From Torreya grandis (Eukaryota; Streptophyta; Pinopsida; Cupressales; Taxaceae): 64,000 nucleotides of DNA. A program made the translations under genes and the position numbers. Below the pieces are notes generated by a model. The model made no database searches. It saw only the letters and a program-made list of their open reading frames with translations, and was not told the origin of the DNA. The stretch spans positions 1,363,501-1,427,500 of the forward strand of contig JARHVA010004252.1 of the NCBI GenBank assembly GCA_037957365.1. The letters run 5' to 3'. Positions 1-11,700 of this stretch are shown here, piece by piece (the first letter of the stretch is position 1; the number at the start of each line of letters is the position of its first letter).

Positions 1-69
1 ATTATTGACCTTACAAGCCTTCCCTATTTTATAATATAAAACTCAACCACCCTTAAAGAGCATATTACA

Positions 70-530
70 AACATAGCCAATTTATGCTCAGTTCACAATG
101 TGACCCAAGAGAATGTAGCTATGAGATTATTATCCATTTCCTTAAAGGTTAAGGCATCCCAATGGTATAGGGATTTAACACCTACTTCCATCAATACTTG
201 GTATTAATTTGGGGAATATTTTTGGAAACACTTTGAGGATAGAAGTGACCATCTATCTTTAGTAGAGTAACTCACCATAATTAAAAGGGATCCCTAAGAG
301 TTTATGGTATATTTCAATTATAGGTTTCAAAAAACATGGGATAGGATCCCCATAGTATTCAAGCCTACTCCAAATTATGCCTTATTTTTCTACTTAATAT
401 CCCTAAATTATGATGTGGGAGTTATGATATACTCCACGGGAGGGAACACTCTACTAGATGCTTATGAGGTGGCCATAATGGCAGAAAAATTATTTAATCC
501 AAGTAAGTAAGCTTACGCCAAGACCACTCA
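70..530 (+). pseudogene. gag: gypsy gag fragment
   Basis: Translation gives a retrotransposon gag domain: residues around KASQWYRDL near 150-180, then EYFWKHFEDR near 210-240, then an open stretch from 304 to 510. Known gypsy gags have the same core (xxAxxWYxxLxxxSIxxWxxFxxxFxxxF). Gag forms the particle that packages element RNA. In-frame TAA/TAG codons near 205 and 268 and after 508 break it, two of them where Gln is expected. A zinc knuckle is not seen downstream; 530-1600 gives only scattered Gln/Pro/Tyr-rich pieces, as expected of the gag C-terminus and linker. Identity as gag is good; exact ends are not known. Confidence 0.7.
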
Positions 531-1659
531 TGCCTCTAATCCTAGATATTAAAATCCTTATTCCTACCATTTATACCTTACCATCACCAACAATTATAAT
601 TAGGTAGATGTCAACCAAGAAGATAGATTGGGTAAGACTGAAGGGTTGTTCAAGGCCCAAAACAATAAGATAATGACCTTAGAAGGATAATAAATTTCAC
701 CCCATAGACCTTACCAAGCACCATATAAAGCCACCTATAAATCCTATCAATACATTATACCTCCATATCATACTAATAAACAATTTAAAGGTAAAATCAT
801 TCAAGTAAGGACCTATAATAGATACAGACCCAATTCTACTAGCACTTCTAGGGTAATAGTTCTAAGTCATAATAATTATGCTCAAGAAGGGTCAGTGGCC
901 TATTAAATGGGGGAATAATATGAGGGGTCATTTATTTCAAGTAAAGATGTTTTTCAAGATTATTTAATGAAATATAATCAAGCTCCTCCAACACATAAAA
1001 TTAATCCTCCTACACAACACAAAGAAGGTCCTCCTATACAATATGGAGATAGTCCCTTCATGACTCAAGCTAAGATGTAAAATCAATAAGGGAAAAGTAT
1101 AATTAAGGCACCATATGAGACTATTTTTGTTAAATTCCAATAATGATAACATTCCTTTGATAAAGTGTCATCCAATAATGGTCAAAATGTAGCCAAGGCA
1201 GACAGTCTAGTTGCATCCCATATAAGAGCTAATATAAGGGTAGTTGGTGATGGCATAGAAGTTGGAAGATCTTCCCCTCCACCATCTCAAACACTTCAAA
1301 GGGATACTAGTTAGGATTCATCTCCTAATACATCATAAACTTAATAAGTTCAAGATGGGAGAGGAAAGAATCATAGAGGTCCATTCATACCTCAATTCAC
1401 ACAAACATAAGTGGTGTTTCTACTCCCAAGTTACAATCCAAGTCTATCATCTCTCACATTAGCATTATGGATTAGACGAAGAAGTACCAAGTTACTATCA
1501 CTATGTGATAAATCTCTCATTTTAGGTAAAAAATATCTCATTCAATAAGAGATTTTAAAACTCCATGTCTTGGATAAGCCGATAGAAAAGGTGGGTGTAG
1601 TCCTAACCAAGTCCAATTAACCTCATGATTCATAAGCACCCAAGGTAGTCAAACCCCCT

Positions 1660-2151
1660 ACCTTCTATCTCTCTATCATTATAGTTGATTCCCTAGTGCA
1701 TAATTGTATGATAGATAGTGGGTATAACATGTGTATCATGCCTAAGTCTATAGTAGATAAGTTGGTGCTAAAGTATGAACCTAATACTAAAAATATCTTA
1801 AAATTGGATGGGTCTCCCAATAATACTTTTTGTGTCCTCAAAGATCTAAAAATCATCTTAGCTAATTATTTAAATTACGCTATATCTCAATATATAGTAG
1901 TATTTTACCTCCATCTTTACTTTGCCTTATGCTTTTCTAGGGATTTCACTAACAAGATATGGGGTTATCTCTCTTTCAATTGGTCTTATATGGTTTTTAG
2001 GACAAATTTTGAAAAAAAGGTCACCATAAGGTTTGAGCCTATTTCTAGGTTCCACTTATATCCTTACATGCCTAAATTATCAAGTGTCAATTACACTATC
2101 ATATATGAGGATGAACACCCCAATGACCAAGATCCCATTAAACCACTTTAA
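1660..2151 (+). pseudogene. gypsy aspartic protease fragment
   Basis: The open stretch 1696-2151 reads MIDSGYNMCIMPKSI near its start. This is the retropepsin active-site loop (D-S/T-G-A/S) followed by the conserved hydrophobic turn, with the loop's Ala changed to Tyr. The Asp and Gly are kept. Gypsy proteases cleave the Gag-Pol polyprotein and lie between gag and RT, as here. The downstream 100 residues include SRDFTNKIWGYLSFNW and a conserved acidic end (DEHPNDQDP), ending at a TAA at 2149-2151. The frame upstream to about 1660 (IIIVDSLVHN) belongs to the same domain, so the Met at 1696 is internal, not a start. Confidence 0.75.
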
Positions 2152-2249
2152 GGCATATCAAGTTTTCTCCTTGATTAATGAGCAATAGACAACCATGGCT
2201 ATGATCCATACAAAATAATTTAAGAGGTAGGTTTGGGTGTGTATAGTAT

Positions 2250-2650
2250 GCATGAAGGGGATGTCATACCAAGTATCACTATCCTAATCCAATATCATGG
2301 AGTATGTAATTTGTTCTTTGATTGCTTTAGATCCAAAAATGGAAGTGGGGTAGGTGTCATGATTATCTCTCCTTCCAAGAAAAGGTATTTTTCTTCCCTA
2401 AGGTTTCAATTTAGTTATACTTTCAACATAATATAGTATGAAGCCCTCATCCATGGGATATAATGAGAAATAAAGAGAGGCATAAAACTCTTACAAACCA
2501 TGGGAGATAGTGAGTTTATAGTGCATCAAGTGAGAGGGTAGAGTCTAGCTAATAACCCACTCTTGAAGGTATACAAATAGAGGGTTTGGGATCTTTTGGA
2601 TGACTTTTACATTTGATCCATTCCTCAAGATGTAAAACAATATGCAAACT
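2250..2650 (+). pseudogene. RNase H-like domain between protease and RT
   Basis: One frame runs FFDCFRSKNGSGVGVMI, then YEALIHGI, then GDSEFIVHQVRG. The candidate metal-binding residues are Asp at 2320-2322, Glu at 2440-2442 and Asp at 2506-2508, spaced 40 and 22 codons, close to the D-E-D spacing of RNase H1 family enzymes. The sequence style (FDG.../GAGVVLISP.../AEYEAL/GDSExIVxQVR) is that of the second, archaeal-type RNase H of Tat/Ogre gypsy elements. In those families as I know them it usually lies after the RT-RNase H pair; here it precedes RT. The frame has several TAG/TAA/TGA codons. A separate ordinary RNase H follows RT at about 4040. Confidence 0.65.
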
Positions 2651-3129
2651 AGTTGGAAACCATAAGAGCATAATATTACATACCAATATGGGTGAAAGAC
2701 ATCAAGGAATAGTCCCAAATAAAGGTGGTATGTAGACCTTCAGTCCTTAATAATGAGGTGATATGGAAGGTGTTTAAAAATAATAAGCAAATTACATGTT
2801 TCTTGTAGTAGGAGGAATAATTATTCTCAAGGAACCAAGGTAGATTTCAACATCAGTATGGGGACAAAATTTTACAATTGAGGAAAAACACGTTACATAA
2901 GGGTTTGGTGACATTAGAGAGCATATTAAATTAAGATGACCAGCTAAGGAAAGATAAGGTTAGCATATCTATAAAATAAGAGTACTATGAGAAAGTCATC
3001 ATCTTCAAAGAAAGGATGCTCAATTTAGGAAAGGTGAACACTAAATAGGATAAGCAATCTTCAAATAAATATGAAAATATTTTGTAGAAATTTTTATTTG
3101 GAATATCATGATTTAAGGGGTTTGACCCT

Positions 3130-3960
3130 AGTTTGGCTCAACATACCATAGATTTAGAGGCAAGTGTTAAGCCTGTAAGATGATAATAAAGACCTATCAA
3201 CCCCAAGATTGAGATCCTTATGAAGAAGGAGTTGATAAAGCTCATTGAATCCAACATCATCTTCCCCATCAAACACTCTTCATGGGTGGAAAATCTTGTG
3301 CTTGTGAGGAATAAGAATTGTAAGATAAGGTTGCGTATAGACTTCAAAGATCTCAACAAGGTGTCACTAAGATATCACTACCCTCTACCATCTATGGATC
3401 AAATTATTCAAAAATTTACAAGTTCACAAAGGTTTTCCTTACTTGTTGGATACTTAAGGTACAATCAAGTATTTTTGAGGGAGGAGGATCAACACAAGAC
3501 TACCTTCTCTACCAAGTGGGCCACTTATGCTTATAAGAAGATGCCCTTTAGACTATCCAATGCAAGAGCCACCTTCCAAAGGGAAATGGATGTATCCTTT
3601 AAAATGATTATCAATGAGATGGTGATCATCTACCTTGATGAATCATGATATTCTCCAAGTACCCCAAAGATCACTTGACACACTTAAGGCTATTGTTTGA
3701 TAGGTGAAGGAATTTTGGGGTCTCTTCAAACCTCAAAAAGTGTATCTTTGTAGTCTATGAGGGTAGAATTCTAGGACATATGTCAAAATAAAGTCTCTAT
3801 ATTGACCCTAAAAGGATAGATGTAATCCTTGACTTGTCACTACCTAAAGACAAGAAGGTATTGTAGAGTTTTGTAGGAAAAATTAACTTCATTAGAAGGT
3901 TAATACCTAGATTTGTAGAATTGGTAAGGCCTTTAACCCATATGCTCAAGAAATATAAAG
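3130..3960 (+). pseudogene. gypsy reverse transcriptase fragment
   Basis: The open stretch 3220-3648 is a typical Ty3 RT fingers-palm: IIFPIKHSSWVENLVLVR, then a IDFKDLN block, YPLPSMDQII, FSLLVGYLRYNQV, TTFSTKWATYAYKKMPF, then IYLDES. Motif A normally reads SLLDGYSGY; the catalytic Asp is Val here. Motif C, normally YLDD, is YLDE at 3631-3642, followed by a frameshift and TGA. The frame resumes as the thumb (HLRLLFDRCRNFGVSSNLKK-like) to about 3960. With both motifs altered the enzyme would be inactive. The 5' part from about 3130 (AQHTIDLEASVKPVR) is the usual RT lead-in. Confidence 0.85.
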
Positions 3961-4500
3961 AGTTTTCATGGAAGAAGTAAGGTAAAATAATATTTGAGGC
4001 CATTAAGTAGTCCATTTCCCAAGATACCGACCTCCTCAGCCTTAATTTATCAAGGGACTTATTAATATATGCCTTCTCTACAAATGACAACATTTCTGCC
4101 ATGCTTAAGCATAAAAACAATGAAGGCCTTGAGAAACCAATAGCCTTCTTCAGCCAAGTGTTAGAGGGGTATGAAGAGAGGTAAATTTTATTTTAAAAAA
4201 TGTAATTTCACCCTTGAGAGGAATCAATAACTTTAGACACATGGTTTCTAACAACAAAATCTTTGTTATGGTGATCCACCTTAGTATTAAAGATTTTATC
4301 CTTAATAGAGACTTCAGTGAAAGAGGGATTGTTGGGTGGCCAAATGAATGGAGTATGACATATAGGTGAAATTTAAAAATTTGGTTAAGGGTAGGGAACT
4401 ATGTAAAATCCTTGAATTATATTATAAATAATACAAAGAAATGGTTTTGGCAGTCTAAGATTATCAACAAGTAGTTGTACCTACATCTCCTTCCAGCTAG
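3960..4500 (+). pseudogene. Ty3-type RNase H fragment (after RT)
   Basis: After the RT thumb the frame gives SWKKQGKIIFEAIKQSIS-like sequence (with TAA/TAG at two Gln positions), then LLIYAFSTNDNISAMLxxKN, then KPIAFFSQVLEGYEERY. This is the connection and RNase H start of Ty3/gypsy pol (DASxxAIGAVLxQxx...PIAYxSRxLxxxExxY). The usual DAS Asp is replaced (FSTND). Beyond 4200 the frame is badly broken and only pieces (KIFVMVIHLSIK) can be followed. Confidence 0.65.
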
Positions 4501-4779
4501 ACTCAAGACATGGTGAAATTCCTCCAAATGGGATAATATCATATAGGATTAAATAGGAAAATAAGGAGTTAATTTATACTAAAATCCATTCCTTATGTAT
4601 TTATTTGTGGGATACTCTTTAATAAGGACCTTGGTGGCATGGTTTTAAGGTGTGTAGAAACTAGTCAAATTGACAAGCTCCTAGACCAGCTTCATGATAG
4701 GCTTGATGGAGGGTGATTTGCATACAAGATAGGATAAAAAGGGATTATAATATTAGGATATTTTTCAAATCTTATTTAT

Positions 4780-5755
4780 ATACTCACATGATTGGGTTAT
4801 GATCTACCAAAAATGTGATATGTTCACAGGCAAACAAAGACTAACTATGTTACCTCTAAAGCCTATTCAAGTAAAATAACCCTTCATGCAATGGGGCCTA
4901 GAATTTATAGGTATGATTCATCCCCCATATATATTATTATTTAAATGGGTTTTTATTTATACTAATTACATTACTATGTGAGTAAAGGTAGTTAGTTTCA
5001 CTCAAGGAGGTAAATGAGAACTCTTTTTGGAGTTCTATGAAAGTCTAGTGACTAGATTTGCGGTCCCCTCCACCAACATATCAAATAATGCACTAGCCTT
5101 CAATAGTGAAAAATTGAGTGAGTGGTATATTAACCATGCTATCTACCTCAATTATTCATCTAATTACTATCCATAGGGTAATGGAATATCATATTCCACC
5201 AATGAAAATCTGATTAGGATCATAAAAAGAATAATGGATGACAACCAAAGGGTGTGGCATACCAAGATAAGGATTACCTTATAGGAATATGGTATTAATC
5301 TCAAGAGGTATAATATCCACTAATAATATCTCATTATTATGGAAAATAATAAAGGCTGCCCATATCACTTGAGATGTCAGCCTTATAACTTACACACCAA
5401 CTAGAACACATGGAGAGTGAAGCAATGGAGGTCAGGATGAATGAATTGAGGGAGTTGGAAGAGATAATGTATGATGATATACATGCCATGTGTTCCAATA
5501 AATATAAATTCAAGAGATATTTTGAAAATATTTCCTATTCAAATACCTTATAACAAGGTGACATTATCAATTATGTGGGATGAAGACCATGCCAATCCAG
5601 GTAAGCATTCAAAGTTTGATAGTATTTGGAGTGGGCCATATGGCATTACTAGATATAAGGAGAATAATTAATTTTAATTATTTAAACTAAGTGGTGAGTA
5701 ACTACCTATCCCTGTCAATGGGGTGTTCCTTAAGTATTGTTACTATAATCGCAAA
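4780..5755 (+). pseudogene. gypsy integrase fragment
   Basis: The broken frame shows KCDMFTGKQRLT, QWGLEFIGMIHPP, AVPSTNISNNALAFNSEKL, YYPQGNGISYSTNENL and IIKRIMDDNQRVWHTK. These match the gypsy integrase zinc region, the catalytic core (WGxDFIG, xSDNGxxF, YxPQGNGxxExxNKxL) and the helix after it. The three DDE positions read Glu, Asn and Tyr, so catalysis is lost. The end (HSKFDSIWSGPYGI at 5606-5650, then PIPVNGVFLKYCY to about 5745) matches the conserved C-terminal region of gypsy integrases. Several TAG/TAA/TGA codons interrupt. Confidence 0.75.
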
Positions 5756-8700
5756 ACCATCTTATACTTAATAGTTAATTTCCTTCCTCCAAGTGATGCA
5801 ACACATAATTTTATAATTGCTTCTTTGGTTAGGTTCTTGTTTCTTTATGCTATGTGTCTTTGTTGTTTCCTTTTGTCATGTTATACATATTTTAGTGTTT
5901 TTTATATTATTTTAGGTTTACAAGTATTAGTCATAAGGTAATAGTTTAGTCAAAGAATCTTTCATCTAAAACATGAGTGATATACAAGATATATTAGGTC
6001 CTCTTGACCAATAAGTAGGTCAAGCCATCAGAGTCACCAATAATGTTTACTAATTTTTGACATTGGGCCTATAAAGGAATCAACCCATTCATAATAACCC
6101 AAAATCACCTTGTGGTTACCTTTCTTATACCTCCTAAAGTGTTAGGGTAGTCCAAAATGGGATAATTAGTTGTCATGTCTAGGAAACAGTTTCAATTGTT
6201 TTATCTTGTCAAAAAACACAATGGTGGTTGTCTTTAATCCCTATTTGAACTTGTGTCAAAATTTCCCCTTATTTCAATTATGTGTGGTAGTCTGTAGCAA
6301 GCCTTGGAATTGTCCTAATAGTCTAAATTTACTCATAAGGAAGATGACCCACTATTATATCTTATAACTCATCATGAATCCCTCTAATATGTTGAATATC
6401 TATAGTGTATGGTTTAATCATAAGGTTTAAGAGTGTTATAAGGAATATATGGTAACCTAATCTAGGATTTATCATGTTCTAATAGTAAGTATTGAAGTAA
6501 CCTCTATTTGTACCTTCACTTGAGGTCATGACTATTATCTTAAAAGAGGGTGTTTGACATTAAGCTGATTCTAGTTTGACCTTAAAATTCCACTAAAATC
6601 ATAAATCACATCCTCAAAGGCCTCCATGAGTCCCATAGTTCCATAATCAGGCTATTTCATATGCTAAGGGTGCCTCTCAGAAGTCAAATACCTTTATTTA
6701 CCACTAAATGGGGCCCACACATGTGAAAATGTGTCCTTTCATCATCCCCAACCATACCATATGCTTTGAAATAAATTTGGACCCTTATTTTCCCTCTTCA
6801 TGTCTATAAATGATGATTCCTTATTTGAAAACATGAGAAAAAGAAATAAAATTGTAGGTTGTAAGAGTTTTCAAACAAGTATAGATCAATAAAATATGGA
6901 TTTGGTCAGATGGTGTTAAGGATATACAAGGTGAGTTCAACACTATCAGTAGGTGAGAGAATATAGGTGTTTCAATATAAAAAGAGCTAAAAATTAAACC
7001 AATTATTCCATCTTGATCTTTGGTAGCCATGGATAGCACTTCAAGTTTGTGCTCAATTTGTATAGGAGAGAGAAGATGGTGGATTTAGCTCTTGTCCAAA
7101 GGAAGGGGATCTAATGGATTTCTAATCCTATGAATTGGTTTTTATATCAAACCCATATGCTTTATGAACAAAATTTAAGATCTTAAGGTATTCAATTATC
7201 CTCCCATATCTACATAAGGCAAAAGAAGAGAATGGTTTCAATGTATTATTAGCATTTTTTATGAAACTAATGGTTGTTCATGTATTTTATAGTACTTCAA
7301 GCTCCTATCATGACACCCTCCACCCCTAGTTCACACATGAAATCCTATGAAAGAAAGAAATGTACAAGTTATCACTAGTTTTAGTCTACAAAAAAGGTTC
7401 AAATGATGAATGAGTATATTCAATGCACATGTCTAGAAAAAGACATTAGTTTGATGTTTGATGATAGTTTATTATAGTTATTTTTATATTATTACCTCCT
7501 TATTCCAAGTATAATGGTCAAAGGGAACTCCAAATCTCTCAAAATGATGCCTTTAAATGAGTATGATTGGTAGTTGATCTCCAGTACAGACATGGACTAA
7601 GGTTTACATGCTAATGGCTTAGGGGTCATAAAAACATAGTAGAATGAGTAGACGTGTTGTATTAATGTTGAAATGTCCTTTAAGATTATTAGACCATAAT
7701 TATATCTCTTATAGTAAAAAAACCATCAACTAGTTGTTCAAAGCATTCAAAGACCTGATTAGTAGTAGTTAAGGTTATTTATCAAAAGTTTAGGTTTTCA
7801 TAAAATTCTAGGTTTCCATTTCTCACTCCATATGTCTAATTGATAGATTCAAAATGTTCTAATCTATTGATTATGTATTTATGGGTGCCTACAGTATTCA
7901 TATTTCATCTTGAGTATGGGCTAATAGTCCTTTTGATATCTCTTAGATAAACTCTTCCATATGATTCTCTCATTAAGCATATCTACCTCCTAATGAGCTC
8001 TGAGTTCTAAGATAAAATTTCATAAAGCCTTCTAACTACCATTTACAAGTTTGAAACCTTATACCCATGATTAAGGGTTGAGAAAAATACCAAATCTTTT
8101 ACAATGCCATGAAAATATGGTAAGACTATGAAAAGGATATATCCAAGTGTAAGTACTGTTAGAAGCATAAAGGCCACATAGATGAAACCAACTCAGGCTA
8201 GCCTTCAAAAGGTTCCAAAATCACCATATGTAGTTGGGCCTAAAAATGTAGAGAAGGGTCATAAAATGTGAATAGGGATCTCTTACAAGGGTGTAATTTA
8301 TATTCAAGGCAAGCCACTAGAGTTTCAACATGATATTAGATTCCTCCTGCTTAATTGATAGTCACACTAAAACTTCACCAAGCTTAGAAATATCAATGGT
8401 CTACCTTCAAATTTGAATATAATATGTAATATTCCATGGAAAATAACACTTATAATTACTAATCTAGGGTATATAGGTCATGACCTTGAGAATAAAATAA
8501 TTTTGAAGGAATGACTGAGAAAAATAGGTCAAGCATTATATGAGTTATGTCTACTTAGCCAACAAAAAATGAATGACTGGGTGAATGACAAGGTCAATGG
8601 ACATTTAAATGGGAACCCCAAGGTGATGATGACATATATATGCCTCAATATCTCATATAATAGTGTGATAAAGTCAAGTAACTACCTGGTCTGAATCAGA

Positions 8701-11700
8701 CACTCAAAACACATAGACCTAAACACTTAACTATGTGAGTAAGCTATGATAGCAGAGTTAAGGAGACCAAAATTTAGAGGCTATTGTCAATACTAAGAAC
8801 ATGTCACCTAAGCCATGACTATATAGTTTAAAGGGGTAAAAGTGGCTACTTGGATATTCACCACCAAATGTTTCAAGCATCTTCACTAGACAATGATTGT
8901 TAACGTAGGATTAAGAGAGAGAGGGATTTATATGATGGTATGGGAAAATAAGGACAAGTGTAGAAGGTGGAAACTAGGCTAAATAAGATGATATTATAAC
9001 ATTTGGGACATATACACACCTATAGGTGGGTTGAGGTTCCAAATCTTAATCTGAGCCTATAAGGCCTAAAGCTACCATGAACTCTTAAGACCCCACCTCC
9101 ATCCCACTGGCAGATCCAAAACTCCAAAGCAAACACAATGTAAATGAGAAAGTTTATAAGGATATTTTATACCCTAAATGAGGCATTCTAATAAAATAAA
9201 TACATGTAAATAGTCAAAGTTAGTCTTAATACCTTTTCAAGCTCCATTGCCTTAAGTAGTCATGTCAATTTTTCATTTTCAACACTCATATCTCATATGA
9301 CATGGAAAATCAGTCCTAGTACTCTTAGGAGTAATTGGGAACACCTATGCACTCAATATCCATTAAGGAAAGAGTGTGATTTAGGGGCCCAACTCTATGA
9401 ACAAACCTTAACAATATAACTTGCACAAATTTCTTGGCATGGAACTCAAATCACACCATCTTTCATTCATATCTCATCATATAATCTGCATGGGACCCAA
9501 ATATATTCAAGATATTTCAAGGGGTCTATGTGTTAAATGTTATTGGCAATAAATTTTTGTTTATAAGTCCATAATTTATGAACCATCATTAAGATGGACA
9601 TCTAAAACCCTCTCTAAACCCTAATAATGACTTGAGTACTTTTCACCCTCAAACACCTCCAAATGAATAAGTTAGGATATTAAATGGTCCTAATTGCCAC
9701 CCCAAGTCACCTAAGCATCCAAATGATCTTCTAATTAGCATGTGCAGGGTATGTGCTATACAAATTAGACCTAAAAGAGTTACTCTAAGCTTATATTTAA
9801 TAATTTGAATATAACATGCGCATCCCATATGTTTCTTATGAGGTTGAGGGACCCATATGTCTAAAATAACCACACAGTGGCCACCTATAGGGTCCCCCAT
9901 GCCTAAGAACTACTTGTAAACATACCTAGGTGCCTAAGTGGAGGATTATATACACACAAAGAGGAGGTAAGTGGATTAATCATGATAATATAATTGATAT
10001 AAGGGTCTTAAGGGATGGATTCCATATCAAAAGTGATGTCCAAGTACCTCCATCTCTAATTTGGAGATAAAAATCAAGAATTCTACCTTTAGGCCTGTTG
10101 GTCTAACACTAATCTCAAGGTAGTGTCACTTAAAGGCTAGAGTAGAGGAATAAATAGAGTTAAATGACACCTCAAACCATCATGGATATGTTTATCAAGG
10201 AATTTTAGGTGTGTGAGAATCTTTATTTTGCATAGAAGAGGTCATAATTGGTCATTTTGGCCTAAAAATGGCTTATGAGTGCTCAAAATGTGCATTTCTT
10301 ACTCAAAGAACAACTTGATGAGATCATAAGTGTATAGAAAAATTTAATGGAGAGATGATAACTTTGGTAGAGTTGATAGGACTTATCTACAAGAAAATAA
10401 TGCCATTGGTTCATAGGTTAATGTACTAACCTTTATGCACCATTGTTAAGAGTCCAAAACCACCTTAAACTCCCTAAAAACCTAATAGTGACCTGAGGGA
10501 GAATATCTAGGATAAAATGCATCCAAATATATTGGGATGGATTAATAAACACTTGGATCCAATTTTACACACTTAGGGTATCCCATCCATAGTACTTGTC
10601 TATATATACCATTATACAGGCCCCCCAAACACTATAGTTTTGCAAGGTTTGAGTAGAATCTAAGGTGAAAAACTTGGTCAAGGGTTTGAAATAATTTTAT
10701 AAGGTAATATGATACATGTTTCACCTTTTCAAATCATGAAACACTTACAATTATATGCCAAATGGGTAGTCTAAATATACTAAAGGGAGTTGACCTAGTC
10801 ATCTAAGTGAGGTAAGATTGTATGTGTGATCTGATTGGGTAACATAAGTATTGGTACATAATGTTTTTTTAGGCTTCAATAAGTCTCACTTAGTTATTTT
10901 GAATATTCCATTCAATCCTCATAGCCATTCAAACATTGAACAAGTCGAGAAACTAGGTTACTTGTCTATAGGTTAACTTAATCAACAAAAGGGAGATGTT
11001 CATGAGTGTATAAGGTTGATATGGATTTAATTCATGATCATGAAACTCTTGTAATAATCACATGAGGTTATTAGAGCCATATTATATCTACCATGAAGGT
11101 TGTGATAGTTTTCCAAATCATACTAGCATACAAGAAAGAGGTGGCCACTAAATGCTTCATGGAAGAGGACTCATTGAACCATTTAAATGATTTTTAACTA
11201 TCATAAGGATAGGTAATGGTTCATGATTGTTTTACATAGGATCTTCATGGTTAAATCTTGGCTAAAAATACACATCGATTCCCAAATATTCTCATTGAAG
11301 ACAACAATCACTTAAATAATGCATGGAGAATGAATGGAGGGTTTCTTATAACTTCCAATTGGAGGGATTGTGGTCATTGATGACCTATTCATTATCCTTC
11401 CATGCCTTATTCTCTTATCATTATTTTTAACTCTTCTATATATAAAATCTCTTAGGCCATTGTAACTATCCCTTGATTTAGTGTAATGAAACTCTACCAA
11501 ATTATATCTTGAGAACTTCTTTGAATCAATAAATAAGGATTGTTTACACGTTTCATTACTAGCATTAGTGTGTTATGGGTTGTTAATTCACATAAATTTT
11601 GATGTTTATCCTCTTTTTTATGTCCTCTCCATCACCTAGTTGCTATAATTCCATCATATGTAGGTCATGTGATGTGTTAGAGTGTTGATAGTTGTGTTAA

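Larger units (their letters stand above)
1..5755 (+). mobile_element. Decayed Ty3/gypsy retrotransposon, 5' end outside window
   Basis: Recognisable remnants lie on the + strand in the order gag, aspartic protease, RNase H-like block, reverse transcriptase, RNase H, integrase. Protease-RT-RNase H-integrase order defines Ty3/gypsy. The frame shifts and stops many times, with TAG/TAA common where Gln is expected. Both catalytic RT motifs and the integrase triad are altered, so the element is dead. No LTR could be delimited: the 5' side starts before the window and no TG...CA boundary is clear after 5755. The extra RNase H block suggests the Tat/Ogre side of the gypsy tree (inference). Confidence 0.85.

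Noticed and set aside
9649..9900. 83-codon minus-strand gene
   Set aside because: No homology recognised, no related frame nearby; chance composition.
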